Of a stretch of DNA of 64,000 nucleotides, positions 25,210 through 35,689 are shown one piece after another. Both the position numbers and the translations under genes were made by a program. Position 1 is the stretch's first letter. The number at the start of each line of letters is the position of its first letter. The stretch comes from Streptomyces sp. CB00455. GTDB lineage: Bacteria; Actinomycetota; Actinomycetes; Streptomycetales; Streptomycetaceae. A model generated the notes under the pieces. It searched no databases and was not told the DNA's origin. It worked only from the letters and a program-made list of their open reading frames with translations. Location of the stretch: positions 372,102 to 436,101 of the forward strand of contig NZ_LIVQ01000003.1 in assembly GCF_001905445.1 (NCBI RefSeq). Reading direction: 5' to 3'.

Positions 25210-26745
25210 GTGACTGCTCTGACTCTCAGCACTGCCGGCGCGGCGACGCTGCGCGCCGACGCCCTCGTCGTCGGTGTCGCGAAGGGCCCCAAGGGCCCGG
25301 TCGTGGCCGCAGGAGCCGAGGCCGTGGACAAGGCGTACGACGGTAAGCTCGCCGCCGTGCTCGACGCGCTCGGTGCCTCGGGCGTCGAAGGCGAGATCAC
25401 CAAGCTGCCGGCCCCGGCTGGCCTGAAGGTCCCGGTCGTGCTGGCGGTCGGGCTCGGCTCCGTCCCGGAGCAGGACGAGTCGTTCGACGAGGAGGCGCTG
25501 CGCCGCGCCGCCGGCGCCGCCGCCCGCGCCCTGCACGGAACCAAGAAGGCCGCTTTCGCCCTCCCCCTGGACGACGCCTCGGCCGTCACCGCCGTCGCCG
25601 AGGGCGCCCTGCTGGGCGCCTACGCCTTCACCGCCTACCAGGGCGGCGAGAAGAAGGCCGGCGGCGACAAGGCCGCCGGTCCCAAGCAGCCGCTCGCCGA
25701 GGTGGTCCTGCTGGGCGCCAAGCCGCGCGACAAGGAGCACAAGGCCGCGGCGGAGCGCGCCACGGTCGTCGCGACCGAGGTCAACATCGCCCGCGACCTG
25801 ATCAACACCCCGCCGAACGACCTCACCCCCGAGGCCTTCGCCGCCGTCGCGTCCGCGACCGCGAAGGAGCACGGCATCAAGGTCCAGGTCCTGGACGAGA
25901 AGGCGCTCCTCAAGGGCGGCTACGGCGGCCTGATCGGCGTCGGCAAGGGCTCCGAGAACCCGCCGCGCCTGGTGAAGCTCTCCTACACGCACTCCAAGGC
26001 GGAGAAGACCCTGGCCTTCGTCGGCAAGGGCATCACCTACGACTCGGGCGGCATCTCGCTCAAGCCGGCCGGCCACAACGAGACGATGAAGTGCGACATG
26101 AGCGGCGCCGCCGCCGTGTTCGCGGCCGTCGTCGCGGCCGCGAAGCTGGGCCTCCGGGTCAACGTCACCGGCTGGCTCGCGCTCGCCGAGAACATGCCGT
26201 CCGGCTCCGCCACCCGCCCCGGTGACGTGCTGCGCATGTACAGCGGCAAGACCGTCGAGGTCCTCAACACGGACGCCGAGGGCCGCCTGGTCCTCGCGGA
26301 CGCGCTGACCAAGGCCTCCGAGGACAACCCGGACGCGATCGTCGACGTCGCCACCCTGACCGGCGCCATGGTGCTGGCCCTCGGCAACCGGACCTTCGGG
26401 ATCATGGCCAACGACGACGCCTTCCGCACCTCGATCCACGAGATCGCCGAGGAGGTCGGCGAGGCGTCCTGGCCGATGCCGCTCCCCGCGGACCTGCGCA
26501 AGAGCTTCGACTCCCCCACCGCGGACATCGCGAACATGGGCGAGCGCATGGGCGGCGGCCTGCTGGCCGGCCTGTTCCTCCAGGAGTTCGTCGGCGAGGG
26601 CATCACCTGGGCCCACCTCGACATCGCGGGCCCGGCCTTCCACGAGGGCGCCCCGTACGGCTACACCCCCAAGGGCGGCACCGGCTCCGCCGTGCGCACC
26701 CTGGTGCGGCTGGCCGAGCGCACCGCCACCGGCGACCTGGGCTGA
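25210..26745 (+). CDS. pepA: Leucyl aminopeptidase PepA (M17)
   Basis: A 511-residue cytosolic metallo-aminopeptidase of the M17 family, which forms hexamers and removes N-terminal residues from peptides. The C-terminal catalytic domain has the signature NTDAEGRLVLADAL plus the metal-binding GKGITYDSGGISLKP and MKCDMSGAAAV. The N-terminal macro-like domain (about 1-160) is Ala-rich. The GTG at 25210 follows GGAAGCGAG. A strong terminator ends the unit before lpd. Confidence 0.95.
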   Translation: MTALTLSTAGAATLRADALVVGVAKGPKGPVVAAGAEAVDKAYDGKLAAVLDALGASGVEGEITKLPAPAGLKVPVVLAVGLGSVPEQDESFDEEALRRAAGAAARALHGTKKAAFALPLDDASAVTAVAEGALLGAYAFTAYQGGEKKAGGDKAAGPKQPLAEVVLLGAKPRDKEHKAAAERATVVATEVNIARDLINTPPNDLTPEAFAAVASATAKEHGIKVQVLDEKALLKGGYGGLIGVGKGSENPPRLVKLSYTHSKAEKTLAFVGKGITYDSGGISLKPAGHNETMKCDMSGAAAVFAAVVAAAKLGLRVNVTGWLALAENMPSGSATRPGDVLRMYSGKTVEVLNTDAEGRLVLADALTKASEDNPDAIVDVATLTGAMVLALGNRTFGIMANDDAFRTSIHEIAEEVGEASWPMPLPADLRKSFDSPTADIANMGERMGGGLLAGLFLQEFVGEGITWAHLDIAGPAFHEGAPYGYTPKGGTGSAVRTLVRLAERTATGDLG

Positions 26746-26780
26746 CAGCGGCCCGGCGCGGCAGCTCCGTCGGCAGCTCC

Positions 26781-26819
26781 ACCCCGGGCCCCGGTCGCAC
26801 ACCGACCGGGGCCCGGGGT
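26781..26819. terminator. Terminator after pepA
   Basis: Perfect 17-bp stem (26781-26797 with 26803-26819) and a CACAC loop, 36 bp after the pepA stop. Confidence 0.85.
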
Positions 26820-27052
26820 GTGTTCGATCACAACGAAATCCGTAGGTTTCTACGCAACGGTAACCCTCGCTCCGGGCAGAACGCCCTGCCACATGGTGGG
26901 CCCGGCGTCCCGGGTTCCCCCGACAAATGCGAAGATGGGTTCTCGGCAGGACAGGGCCCCCACCACAGGGCCGAAGAAACAAGCGGCCGAATACCAGCCG
27001 CCGCCCGGTCACAGAGGACCGGTGCCCGGCGCACATGCATGGAGGACGTGAC
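26820..27052 (+). promoter_or_regulatory. Promoter and leader region of lpd
   Basis: Between the pepA terminator and the lpd start is an AT-richer stretch (26820-26870) with a small inverted repeat CGTAG-gttt-CTACG (about 26841-26854). No gene of its own is visible. The rest is a leader of about 180 bp with GGAGG at 27041-27045. Confidence 0.4.
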
Positions 27053-28441
27053 GTGGCGAACGACGCCAGCACCGTTTTCGACCTAGTGATCCTCGGCGGT
27101 GGCAGTGGCGGTTACGCCGCGGCGCTGCGCGCATCCCAGCTGGGTCTGGACGTTGCCCTGATCGAGAAGAACAAGCTCGGTGGCACCTGCCTGCACAACG
27201 GCTGCATCCCCACGAAGGCTCTGCTGCACGCGGGCGAGATCGCGGACCAGGCCCGTGAAGCCGCCCAGTTCGGTGTCAAGGCCTCCTTCGAGGGCATCGA
27301 CATCGCGGGTGTCCACAAGTACAAGGACGAGGTCGTCTCGGGCCTGTACAAGGGCCTGCAGGGCCTGGTCGCCTCCCGCAAGGTGACCTACATCGAGGGT
27401 GAGGGCCGCCTCTCCTCGCCGACCTCCGTCGACGTGAACGGCCGGCGCATCCAGGGCCGCCACGTCCTGCTGGCGACCGGCTCCGTGCCGCGCTCGCTGC
27501 CGGGCCTGAACATCGACGGCAACCGCATCATCTCCTCGGACCACGCGCTGGTCCTGGACCGCGTGCCGCAGTCCGCCATCGTCCTGGGCGGCGGCGTCAT
27601 CGGCGTCGAGTTCGCCTCGGCCTGGAAGTCCTTCGGCACCGACGTCACCGTCGTCGAGGGTCTCAAGCACCTCGTGCCGGTCGAGGACGAGAACAGCTCC
27701 AAGCTGCTGGAGCGCGCCTTCCGCAAGCGCGGCATCAAGTTCAACCTCGGCACCTTCTTCGACAAGGCCGAGTACACCGAGAACGGCGTGCGCGTCACGC
27801 TGGCCGACGGCAAGACCTTCGAGGCCGAGGTGCTCCTGGTCGCCATCGGCCGCGGCCCGGTCTCGCAGGGCCTGGGCTACGAAGAGCAGGGCGTCGCGAT
27901 GGACCGCGGCTACGTCCTGGTCGACGAGTACATGCAGACCAACGTGCCGACCATCTCGGCCGTCGGCGACCTCGTCCCGACCCTCCAGCTCGCGCACGTC
28001 GGCTTCGCCGAGGGCATCCTGGTCGCGGAGCGTCTGGCCGGTCTCAAGACCGTCCCGATCGACTACGACGGTGTCCCGCGCGTCACCTACTGCCACCCCG
28101 AGGTCGCGTCCGTCGGCATCACCGAGGCCAAGGCCAAGGAGATCTACGGCGCGGACAAGGTCGTGGCCCTGAAGTACAACCTCGCGGGCAACGGCAAGAG
28201 CAAGATCCTCAAGACCGCGGGCGAGATCAAGCTCGTCCAGGTCAAGGACGGTGCCGTGGTCGGCGTCCACATGGTCGGTGACCGGATGGGCGAGCAGGTC
28301 GGCGAGGCCCAGCTGATCTACAACTGGGAGGCCCTGCCGGCCGAGGTCGCGCAGCTCATCCACGCGCACCCGACCCAGAACGAAGCGCTCGGCGAGGCCC
28401 ACCTGGCCCTGGCCGGCAAGCCGCTTCACTCCCACGACTAA
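27053..28441 (+). CDS. lpdA: Dihydrolipoamide dehydrogenase (E3)
   Basis: A 462-residue FAD flavoprotein that reoxidises dihydrolipoyl groups on the E2 of 2-oxoacid dehydrogenases and gives NADH. The N-terminal FAD motif is [10 protein letters not shown], the redox disulfide is in [11 protein letters not shown] (Cys46 and Cys51), a second Rossmann motif is [13 protein letters not shown], and the catalytic His-Glu pair is in HAHPTQNEA. The GTG at 27053 has GGAGG 7 nt upstream. It is followed by E2 after 91 bp; with aceE, lipA and lipB the region covers most of pyruvate dehydrogenase assembly. Confidence 0.96.
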   Translation: MANDASTVFDLVILGGGSGGYAAALRASQLGLDVALIEKNKLGGTCLHNGCIPTKALLHAGEIADQAREAAQFGVKASFEGIDIAGVHKYKDEVVSGLYKGLQGLVASRKVTYIEGEGRLSSPTSVDVNGRRIQGRHVLLATGSVPRSLPGLNIDGNRIISSDHALVLDRVPQSAIVLGGGVIGVEFASAWKSFGTDVTVVEGLKHLVPVEDENSSKLLERAFRKRGIKFNLGTFFDKAEYTENGVRVTLADGKTFEAEVLLVAIGRGPVSQGLGYEEQGVAMDRGYVLVDEYMQTNVPTISAVGDLVPTLQLAHVGFAEGILVAERLAGLKTVPIDYDGVPRVTYCHPEVASVGITEAKAKEIYGADKVVALKYNLAGNGKSKILKTAGEIKLVQVKDGAVVGVHMVGDRMGEQVGEAQLIYNWEALPAEVAQLIHAHPTQNEALGEAHLALAGKPLHSHD

Positions 28442-28532
28442 TCGTCACGGGCGCGACGACCACTTCCGCACTTCCCCTCGCCCGGCGCTACGCGCGGGCC
28501 GGGGAGACCCACCGTTAGGAGCAACTGAAACC

Positions 28533-30401
28533 ATGCCGGTTTCCGTAACCCTGCCGGCGCTCGGAGAGAGCGTGTCCGAGGGCACTGTCACCCGTTGGCT
28601 GAAGGCCGAGGGCGAGCGAGTCGAGGCCGACGAGCCGCTGCTCGAGGTGTCGACCGACAAGGTCGACACCGAGATCCCGTCTCCCGCCTCCGGCATCCTG
28701 GCCTCCATCAAGGTCGCCGAGGACGAGACCGTCGAGGTCGGCGCCGAGCTGGCCGTCATCGACGACGGCTCCGGCACGCCGGCGCCTGCCGCCGAGGCGC
28801 CCGCCGCCGAGGCCGCCCCCGCCGCCGAGGCCCCCGCGGCTCCGGAGGCCCCGCAGGCCACCCCGTCCACCGAGGCCGAGGCTCCGGCCCCCGCCCCGAC
28901 GGCCGAGGCGGCCACCGGCGGCGGCTCCGCGGAGGGCACCGACGTCGTGCTCCCCGCGCTGGGCGAGTCCGTCACCGAGGGCACCGTCACCCGCTGGCTG
29001 AAGCAGGTCGGCGAGTCGGTCGAGGCCGACGAGCCGCTGCTGGAGGTCTCGACCGACAAGGTCGACACCGAGATCCCCGCGCCGGTCGGCGGCACCCTGC
29101 TGGAGATCCTGGTCGGCGAGGACGAGACCGCCGAGGTCGGCGCCCGTCTGGCCGTCATCGGCGTGGCCGGTGCCGCCCCCGCGGCCGCTCCGGCTCCCGC
29201 CGCCCCGGCTCCGGCCGAGGCTCCCGCCGCCCCGGCTCCGGCTCCGGTCCAGGCCGAGACTCCCGCCGCCCCAGCTCCGGCTCCGGTCCAGGCCGCCGCC
29301 CCCGCGGCTCCGGCTCCGGCTCCGGTCCAGGCCGAAGCCCCCGCCGCCGCCCCGGCTCCGGCTGCGGTCCAGGCCGAAGCTCCCGCCGCCGCTCCGGCTC
29401 CGGTCCAGGCCGCCGCCCCCGTGGCCGCGCCGGCTCCGGCCGCAGCCCCCTCCGCCCCGGCACCCGCCGGCGACGAGGGCGCGTACGTGACCCCGCTGGT
29501 GCGCAAGCTCGCCACGGAGTCCAACGTCGACCTGTCGCAGGTCTCGGGCACCGGTGTCGGTGGCCGCATCCGCAAGCAGGACGTCCTGGCCGCCGCCGAG
29601 GCCGCCAAGGCCGCCGCCGCTCCGGCTCCGGCTCCGGCCGCCGCTCCGGCCGCGAAGGCCCCGGCCGCCGCGGTCTCCGAGCTGCGCGGTCAGACGGTCA
29701 AGATGACCCGCATGCGCAAGGTCATCGGCGACAACATGATGAAGGCCCTGCACTCGCAGGCGCAGCTCAGCTCCGTGGTCGAGGTGGACATCACCAAGAT
29801 CATGAAGCTGCGCGAGAAGGCCAAGGCCGGCTTCCTCGCCCGAGAGGGCGTCAAGCTGTCCCCGATGCCGTTCTTCGTCAAGGCCGCGGCCCAGGCGCTG
29901 AAGGCCCACGCGGTCGTCAACGCCCGGATCAACGAGGACGAGGGCACGATCACCTACTTCGACTCGGAGAACATCGGCATCGCCGTGGACTCCGAGAAGG
30001 GCCTGATGACCCCGGTCATCAAGGGTGCCGGCGACCTCAACCTGGCGGGCATCTCCAAGGCCACCGCCGACCTGGCCGCCAAGGTCCGCGGCAACAAGAT
30101 CACGCCGGACGAGCTGTCGGGCGCGACCTTCACCATCAGCAACACCGGCTCGCGCGGTGCGCTGTTCGACACGGTCATCGTGCCGCCGAACCAGGTCGCC
30201 ATCCTGGGCATCGGTGCCACGGTCAAGCGCCCGGTGGTCATCGAGACCGCCGAGGGCACCAACATCGGCATCCGCGACATGACGTACCTGACCCTGTCCT
30301 ACGACCACCGCCTGGTGGACGGCGCGGACGCGGCCCGCTACCTCTCCGCCGTCAAGGCGATCCTGGAGGCAGGCGAGTTCGAGGTCGAGCTCGGCCTGTA
30401 A
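28533..30401 (+). CDS. sucB: 2-oxoacid dehydrogenase E2 acyltransferase with two lipoyl domains
   Basis: A 622-residue core subunit. Two lipoyl domains carry the lipoylation lysines in STDKVDTE (about Lys43 and Lys176). Long Ala-Pro-rich swinging linkers follow, then an E1/E3-binding domain (about 316-355, [18 protein letters not shown]) and the catalytic domain ending with the DHRLVDG active-site motif near 591. Annotators often call it SucB, but aceE, lpdA and lipA/B nearby suggest it serves as the acetyltransferase of pyruvate dehydrogenase, as its relative does in other actinobacteria. TAGGAG precedes the ATG at 28533. The substrate assignment is inference. Confidence 0.93.
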   Translation: MPVSVTLPALGESVSEGTVTRWLKAEGERVEADEPLLEVSTDKVDTEIPSPASGILASIKVAEDETVEVGAELAVIDDGSGTPAPAAEAPAAEAAPAAEAPAAPEAPQATPSTEAEAPAPAPTAEAATGGGSAEGTDVVLPALGESVTEGTVTRWLKQVGESVEADEPLLEVSTDKVDTEIPAPVGGTLLEILVGEDETAEVGARLAVIGVAGAAPAAAPAPAAPAPAEAPAAPAPAPVQAETPAAPAPAPVQAAAPAAPAPAPVQAEAPAAAPAPAAVQAEAPAAAPAPVQAAAPVAAPAPAAAPSAPAPAGDEGAYVTPLVRKLATESNVDLSQVSGTGVGGRIRKQDVLAAAEAAKAAAAPAPAPAAAPAAKAPAAAVSELRGQTVKMTRMRKVIGDNMMKALHSQAQLSSVVEVDITKIMKLREKAKAGFLAREGVKLSPMPFFVKAAAQALKAHAVVNARINEDEGTITYFDSENIGIAVDSEKGLMTPVIKGAGDLNLAGISKATADLAAKVRGNKITPDELSGATFTISNTGSRGALFDTVIVPPNQVAILGIGATVKRPVVIETAEGTNIGIRDMTYLTLSYDHRLVDGADAARYLSAVKAILEAGEFEVELGL

Positions 30402-30530
30402 GCGGCCGGCTTGTAACGAGCCTCACCGTCGGCGCCCCCGTCCGGGATACTTCCGGGCGGGGGCGCCGCCGTATTGTCTACGCATCAGGCCCCGCACGTC
30501 CCTGCACGCCCCCCAGGAGATGAAGCCCCG

Positions 30531-31157
30531 ATGATCACCCCACCCGTCGTGCACTCGCTGCGCGAGCAGATCCGCGAGCACATCGTGGAGGGGATCGTCA
30601 GCGGGCGCTGGAAGCCCGGAGAGCGGATCGTCGAGCGCCGGATCGCCGTGGAGCTGGAGGTCAGCCAGACCCCGGTGCGCGAGGCCCTGCGCGAGCTGGA
30701 GACCCTGCGGCTGATCGAGTCGGCGCCCAACAAGGGCGTGCGCGTACGGAACCTCTCGGCGACGGACCTGGAGGAGATCTACCCGGTCCGGGCCGGCCTG
30801 GAGCAGATCGCCGCCGAGCTGGCCGCGCCCCGGCTGGCGGCCGACTGCACGGCGCTGGAGCCGCACGTCGCCGCGCTGTGGGAGGCGGACCGCAGCGAGG
30901 ACGGCACGGCCCAGGTGCGCCACACGGTGGGCTTCCACCGGGAGCTGGTGCGGGCGGCCGGCAACAGCGTGCTGCTGCACACCTGGGAGAGCCTGGGTAT
31001 CGAGGTGTTCACGGCCCTGTCGATCCGGTGGCTCGGGACCGTCCAGAAGTCCTACGCGGAGGAGCACGAGGCCCTGGTCGCGGCCTTCCGCAGCCAGGAT
31101 CCCGACATCGGCGTGCTGGTGAAGCGGCATGTCCTGGGGTGCGCCCCGCGGGCCTGA
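30531..31157 (+). CDS. GntR-family (FadR-type) transcriptional regulator
   Basis: A 208-residue regulator with an N-terminal winged helix (about 6-75: [24 protein letters not shown]...[18 protein letters not shown]) and a C-terminal all-helical FCD-like ligand domain ([22 protein letters not shown]). The ATG at 30531 has AGGAG 11 nt upstream. It sits between E2 and aceE on the same strand. A perfect palindrome over the aceE promoter, about 110 bp downstream of its stop, is a likely target. Control of pyruvate dehydrogenase by an organic acid is plausible but not shown. Confidence 0.9.
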   Translation: MITPPVVHSLREQIREHIVEGIVSGRWKPGERIVERRIAVELEVSQTPVREALRELETLRLIESAPNKGVRVRNLSATDLEEIYPVRAGLEQIAAELAAPRLAADCTALEPHVAALWEADRSEDGTAQVRHTVGFHRELVRAAGNSVLLHTWESLGIEVFTALSIRWLGTVQKSYAEEHEALVAAFRSQDPDIGVLVKRHVLGCAPRA

Positions 31158-31194
31158 TCGCCCGCCGCGGAGCGCCGTTCGTCCCGATTCGACC

Positions 31195-31229
31195 GGCACC
31201 GCGTGCCTTGTTTCCTGGCACGCGGTGCC
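31195..31229 (+). terminator. Hairpin after the GntR gene
   Basis: Perfect 13-bp arms (31195-31207 and 31217-31229) around a 9-nt AT-rich loop, followed by GACTTTTG. Its place just after the regulator gene and before the aceE promoter fits a terminator. Confidence 0.75.
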
Positions 31230-31266
31230 GACTTTTGTCGTATGGACGTTTCTTTGTCACTTTTAT

Positions 31267-31296
31267 TTGATCGATCATCGATCAGGGATTTACAGT
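31267..31296 (+). promoter_or_regulatory. aceE promoter with overlapping palindromic operator
   Basis: TTGATC (31267-31272) and TACAGT (31291-31296) are -35 and -10 candidates with an 18-bp spacer, about 91 bp before the aceE start. The palindrome TGATCGA-TCA-TCGATCA (31268-31284) covers the -35 and most of the spacer, as a repressor site would. The adjacent GntR-family protein is the natural candidate to bind it. Confidence 0.6.
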
Positions 31297-31386
31297 CGTC
31301 GCGGACCGCACCCCGGTCCCGCCCTGTCCTGCCCGTCAGGGATCTTCTTCACCACCTCTCCTTTGTCCGGAAGGCGGCGCACACCG

Positions 31387-34071
31387 ATGTCCGACCCCGT
31401 AGGAAAGCTTCCGAGCGAGCTCGACCAGCTCCCGGACCGCGACACCGAGGAGACCGCCGAATGGGCGGCCTCCCTCGACGCCGTCGCACAGGCCGCCGGT
31501 ACGCGCCGCGCCGAATACCTGCTCCGCCGCACGCTCCAGCACGCCGAGGCCGCCGGCCTCGCCCTGCCGAAGCTGCTGGAGACGGACTACGTCAACACCA
31601 TCCCCACCGCCGCGGAGCCTCAGTTCCCCGGCGACATGGAGATGGAAGCCAGGATCACCGCCTGGAACCGCTGGAACGCGGCCGCCATGGTGACCCGCGG
31701 CTCCAAGTACGGCGTCGGCGGCCACATCGCCACCTTCGCCTCGGCTGCCTGGCTCTACGAGACCGGCTTCCAGCACTTCTTCCGCGGGAAGGAGACCGAC
31801 GGGTCGGGCGACCAGCTCTACATCCAGGGCCACGCCTCCCCCGGCATCTACGCCCGCGCCTTCCTCGACGGCCGGATCTCCGAGCAGCAGCTCGACAACT
31901 TCCGCCAGGAGTCCGGCGGCAACGGCCTGCCGTCCTACCCCCACCCGCGGCGCCTGCCCTGGCTGTGGGAGTTCCCCACGGTCTCCATGGGCCTCGGCCC
32001 GCTCTCCGCGATCTACCAGGCGCGCTTCAACCGCTACCTGCACAACCGCGGCATCAAGGACACCGCGGGCTCGCACGTGTGGGCCTTCCTGGGCGACGGC
32101 GAGATGGACGAGCCCGAGTCGACGGCCGCCCTGGCCCTCGCCTCGCGCGAACAGCTCGACAACCTGACCTTCGTCATCAACTGCAACCTCCAGCGACTCG
32201 ACGGTCCGGTCCGCGCGAACTTCCGCGTGGTGCAGGAGCTGGAGGCCCAGTTCCGCGGCGCCGGCTGGAACGTCATCAAGTCGCTGTGGGGATCCGCCTG
32301 GGACGAGCTGTTCCAGCTCGACACCACGGGCGCGCTGGTACGGCGTCTGCGCGAGGTACCGGACGCGCAGTTCCAGACGTACGCGACCCGCGACGTGGCG
32401 TACATCCGCCGGCACTTCTTCGGCGCGAACGCCGAGCTCACGCAGCTGGCGGCCGTCCTGTCCGACGCGAAGATCGCCGAGTGCTTCCACAGCTCCCGCG
32501 GCGGCCACGAGCCCCGCAAGGTCTACGCCGCGTACAAGGCCGCCCTGGAGCACCAGGGCGCGCCGACGGTCATCCTGGCGCAGACCGTCAAGGGCTACAC
32601 GCTGGGCGCCGGGTTCGAGTCGAAGAACGCGAACCACCAGATGAAGAAGCTGACGGTCGACGAGTTCAAGGACATGCGCGACCGCCTCGGCCTCCCGATC
32701 CCGGACAGCGCCTTCGCCGACGGCCAGGTCCCGTATGGCCACCCCGGTGCGAACAGCCCCGAGGTCCAGTACCTGAACGAGCGCCGCGCGGCGCTCGGCG
32801 GCCCCGCCCCGGCCCGCAAGGTCAAGCACGTGGCCCTGCCGGCTCCGGCCGAGCGCTCCTTCGCCCCGCTGCTCAAGGGTTCCGGCAAGCAGGAGATGGC
32901 CACCACCATGGCCTTCGTCCGGCTCGTCAAGGACCTGATGCGGGACAAGGAGACCGGCAGGCGCTGGGTGCCGATCGTCCCCGACGAGGCCCGTACCTTC
33001 GGCATGGAGTCCCTCTTCCCGTCGGCCGGCATCTACTCCCCGCTGGGCCAGACCTACGAGCCGGTCGACCGCGACCAGCTCATGTACTACAAGGAAGCCA
33101 AGGACGGCCAGATCCTCAACGAGGGGATCACCGAGGCCGGGGCCATGGCCGACTTCATCGCCGCCTGCACGTCCTACGCGACGCACGGCGAGCCGATGAT
33201 CCCCTTCTACATCTTCTACTCGATGTTCGGCTGGCAGCGCACCGCCGACCAGATGTGGCAGCTCGCCGACCAGCTCGGCAAGGGCTTCATCGTCGGCGCC
33301 ACCGCCGGCCGCACCACGCTGACCGGTGAGGGCCTCCAGCACGCGGACGGCCACTCGCACCTGATCGCGTCCACGAACCCGGCGTCGCTCAACTACGACC
33401 CGGCCTTCGCGTACGAGATCGCGGTGATCGTCAAGGACGGTCTGCGCCGCATGTACGGCGAGCAGCCGGAAGACGTCTTCTACTACCTGACGGTCTACAA
33501 CGAGCCCAAGGTGCAGCCCGCGATGCCCGAGGGCGTCGAGGAAGGCATCCTCAGGGGCCTGTACCGCTTCAACACGGCGGCGGACCTCGCGGAGGCGGCC
33601 CCGGCCGCCGACGCCCCGAAGGTGCAGCTGATGGCTTCCGGCACGGCGATCCACTGGGTGCTGGAGGCGCAGAAGCTCCTCGCCGCCGACTGGAACGTCG
33701 CCGCCGACGTCTGGTCCGCCACTTCCTGGGGCGAGCTGCGGCGCGACGCGCTGGAGTGCGACGAGGCGCTGCTGCGCGGCGAGGTGCGCACCCCGTACGT
33801 GACCCGCGCGCTGGAGGGCGTCACGAGCCCGGTCCTCGCCGTCTCCGACTGGATGCGCCAGGTCCCGGACCAGATCAGCCAGTGGGTCGAGCAGGACTGG
33901 ACCTCGCTGGGTACGGACGGCTTCGGCCTGTCCGACACCCGTGAGGGCGCCCGCCGCCACTTCGGTGTCGACGCCCCGTCGATCGTCGTGGCCGCGCTGG
34001 CCCAGCTCGCCCGCCGCGGCGAGGTTCCGGCGTCCAGCGTCAAGGAGGCACGGGAGCGCTACGGCCTCTGA
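31387..34071 (+). CDS. aceE: Pyruvate dehydrogenase E1 component, homodimeric AceE
   Basis: An 894-residue thiamine-diphosphate enzyme that decarboxylates pyruvate and passes the acetyl group to lipoyl-E2. The length fits the homodimeric AceE type. Visible landmarks are [17 protein letters not shown], the ThDP/Mg motif [11 protein letters not shown]...[15 protein letters not shown], and [13 protein letters not shown] in the second domain. The ATG at 31387 begins [12 protein letters not shown], with GGAAGG about 13 nt upstream. Its promoter overlaps a palindrome next to a GntR gene. A strong hairpin follows the gene. Confidence 0.96.
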   Translation: MSDPVGKLPSELDQLPDRDTEETAEWAASLDAVAQAAGTRRAEYLLRRTLQHAEAAGLALPKLLETDYVNTIPTAAEPQFPGDMEMEARITAWNRWNAAAMVTRGSKYGVGGHIATFASAAWLYETGFQHFFRGKETDGSGDQLYIQGHASPGIYARAFLDGRISEQQLDNFRQESGGNGLPSYPHPRRLPWLWEFPTVSMGLGPLSAIYQARFNRYLHNRGIKDTAGSHVWAFLGDGEMDEPESTAALALASREQLDNLTFVINCNLQRLDGPVRANFRVVQELEAQFRGAGWNVIKSLWGSAWDELFQLDTTGALVRRLREVPDAQFQTYATRDVAYIRRHFFGANAELTQLAAVLSDAKIAECFHSSRGGHEPRKVYAAYKAALEHQGAPTVILAQTVKGYTLGAGFESKNANHQMKKLTVDEFKDMRDRLGLPIPDSAFADGQVPYGHPGANSPEVQYLNERRAALGGPAPARKVKHVALPAPAERSFAPLLKGSGKQEMATTMAFVRLVKDLMRDKETGRRWVPIVPDEARTFGMESLFPSAGIYSPLGQTYEPVDRDQLMYYKEAKDGQILNEGITEAGAMADFIAACTSYATHGEPMIPFYIFYSMFGWQRTADQMWQLADQLGKGFIVGATAGRTTLTGEGLQHADGHSHLIASTNPASLNYDPAFAYEIAVIVKDGLRRMYGEQPEDVFYYLTVYNEPKVQPAMPEGVEEGILRGLYRFNTAADLAEAAPAADAPKVQLMASGTAIHWVLEAQKLLAADWNVAADVWSATSWGELRRDALECDEALLRGEVRTPYVTRALEGVTSPVLAVSDWMRQVPDQISQWVEQDWTSLGTDGFGLSDTREGARRHFGVDAPSIVVAALAQLARRGEVPASSVKEARERYGL

Positions 34072-34091
34072 GCCGCGTGTGTCGTGCGACC

Positions 34092-34129
34092 GTGAGGCGG
34101 TCCGCCCCTTCGGGGGCGGGCCGCCTCAC
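34092..34129 (+). terminator. Terminator after aceE
   Basis: A 17-bp stem (34092-34108 with 34113-34129, one G-T pair) closed by a TTCG tetraloop, 20 bp after the aceE stop. Confidence 0.88.
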
Positions 34130-34282
34130 CGCGTGGTGGAAGGGGGCCCGGGCGGACGGCCGGCCGGGGAGGGGGCGAACGGCGGGGCGCGCGGCGGATG
34201 CGGCCACGCGGGGGGCGGACACCGGCCTTTCGCGGTAGGCGCGGTGGCGGCGCGGGGGCGGACCCGTGATGCTGGAGCGGTG

Positions 34283-34801
34283 ATGGACGAGACGGAGTTC
34301 TGGGAGATCGTCGACCGTACCCGCGAGGCCGCCGACGGCGACCCCGAGGAGCACGCCGAGCTGCTCGTGGAGCGGTTGGCGCAGCTCGATCCGGACTCCG
34401 TCCTGGACTTCGCCCGGCACTTCGAGTCGCGGTACAACCGGGCGTACACCTGGGACCTGTGGGGCGCCGCCTGGGTGCTGCTGGACGGGGCCAGCGACGA
34501 CGCCTTCGACTACTTCCGCTGCTGGCTGATCGGCCAGGGCCGGGAGGTCTTCGAGGGCGCCGTGCACGATCCGGACCATCTGGCGGAGCTGCTGGGCGAC
34601 TTCGACGAGGAGCTCGACGGGGACGGCGAGGAGCTGGGATACGCGGCCGACGAGGCGTACGAGCAGCTGACCGGGTCGGTGGCGCCGGATCTGGGCGTCC
34701 CGTTGCAGGCGGCGGAACCGGAGGGCACCCCGCTGGACTTCGAGAACGAAGCGGTGCTCGCGGAGCGCTTCCCCCGGCTCTGGGACCGCTTCAGGGGCTG
34801 A
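34283..34801 (+). CDS. DUF4240 domain protein
   Basis: A 172-residue acidic cytosolic protein. The N-terminal MDETEFWEIVDRTREAADGDPEEHAELL and the central AYTWDLWGAAWVLLDGASDDAFDYFRCWLIGQG are typical of DUF4240, whose function is unknown. The ATG at 34283 is chosen; the GTG immediately before it is also in frame. It stands alone between aceE and a convergent SDR gene whose stop is about 6 bp away. Confidence 0.85.
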   Translation: MDETEFWEIVDRTREAADGDPEEHAELLVERLAQLDPDSVLDFARHFESRYNRAYTWDLWGAAWVLLDGASDDAFDYFRCWLIGQGREVFEGAVHDPDHLAELLGDFDEELDGDGEELGYAADEAYEQLTGSVAPDLGVPLQAAEPEGTPLDFENEAVLAERFPRLWDRFRG

Positions 34802-34806
34802 GCCCG

Positions 34807-35604
34807 TCAGTAGTGGGTGCCGCCGTCGATGCGGATCTCCGTGCCCGTGATGAAGGCGCCGTCCTCGGAGCCCAGCATGGCGACGACGCCGGCCACGGTC
34901 TCGGGGCCGGCGAAGCCCTGGCCGAGCGCGGGGGCCAGTTTGGTGAAGAGCGACCAGTCGGTGTCCTCGGGCAGACCGGGGCCGCCTCCGGTGGTCATGC
35001 CGCTCTCGATGGAGCCGGGAGCGACGGAGACGAAGCGCAGGCCCTGCTTGCTGTACTCGGCGGCCAGCGCGTGGGTCATGGACTGGATGCCGCCCTTGCT
35101 GGCCGCGTAGGCGGACATGTAGGGGTGGGCGAAGGACGCCGAGGTGGAGCTGAAGTTCACGACGACGGGCCGGTCGCCCGCCAGCAGGGCCGGCAGCGCT
35201 TCACGGATCATCAGGAAGGTGCCCGTCAGGTTGACCCCGATGACCTTGTTCCACAGGTCGAGCGTGGTGCGGTGGGTGTGCGCGGAGCGCAGGATGCCCG
35301 CGGCGTTGACCAGGACGTCGATCCCGCCGAGCGCCTCCACGGCGGCGGCCACGCCGTCCGTGACCGCGTTCTCGTCGGATATGTCGAGGACGGCGGTGGT
35401 GAGGCGGCCCGCGGCCCCCTGCCCGGCCACCGCGGGCGGGTGCCCGTGCCCGGCCGCCTGGTCGGCGGTGCCCTTGAGGCCGGTTTCGCTGACGTCCACC
35501 GCGTGGACGCGGCCGCCCTCGGCGAGGATGCGGTGCACGGTGGCCCGGCCGATGCCGGAGCCGCCGCCGGTGATGAGGACGCGGCGTCCTTCGTAACGGT
35601 TCAT
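34807..35604 (-). CDS. Short-chain dehydrogenase/reductase (SDR)
   Basis: A 265-residue classical SDR oxidoreductase. The NAD(P) motif is TGGGSGIG near residue 12, NAAGILRS follows, the catalytic serine lies in VNFSSTSASF, and the YxxxK pair is in SAYAASKGG. An aspartate after the second beta strand (VHAVDVSE) suggests NAD preference. The substrate is unknown. The ATG at 35604 starts MNRYEGRRVLITGG. It is divergent from a TetR regulator, with a palindrome in between, so it is likely under that regulator's control. Confidence 0.9.
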   Translation of the reverse strand: MNRYEGRRVLITGGGSGIGRATVHRILAEGGRVHAVDVSETGLKGTADQAAGHGHPPAVAGQGAAGRLTTAVLDISDENAVTDGVAAAVEALGGIDVLVNAAGILRSAHTHRTTLDLWNKVIGVNLTGTFLMIREALPALLAGDRPVVVNFSSTSASFAHPYMSAYAASKGGIQSMTHALAAEYSKQGLRFVSVAPGSIESGMTTGGGPGLPEDTDWSLFTKLAPALGQGFAGPETVAGVVAMLGSEDGAFITGTEIRIDGGTHY

Positions 35605-35625
35605 GCGGCGAGCGTACCGAAGCCG

Positions 35626-35664
35626 TGGCACGTTTTGCCAGAGTGGCTCTTATTGTCAGTGACA
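35626..35664. promoter_or_regulatory. Operator-like palindromes between SDR and tetR
   Basis: Two inverted repeats lie in the 85-bp divergent region: TGGCA-CGTTT-TGCCA (35626-35640) and the perfect TGTCA-G-TGACA (35654-35664). The second has the look of a TetR-family operator and lies 26 bp before the tetR start. Confidence 0.55.
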
Positions 35665-35689
35665 GGTTCTCGGGGAGTACGCTTCACCC

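Noticed and set aside
23602..27072. A 1156-codon minus-strand frame across pepA and the CE18 gene
   Set aside because: It crosses two clear genes and a terminator, with low-complexity Gly/Val/Ala/Asp composition; pepA and the CE18 protein explain the region.
29160..29460. Tandem repeats in the E2 gene
   Set aside because: These encode the normal Ala-Pro-rich swinging linkers of lipoyl enzymes, repetitive in every member of the family.
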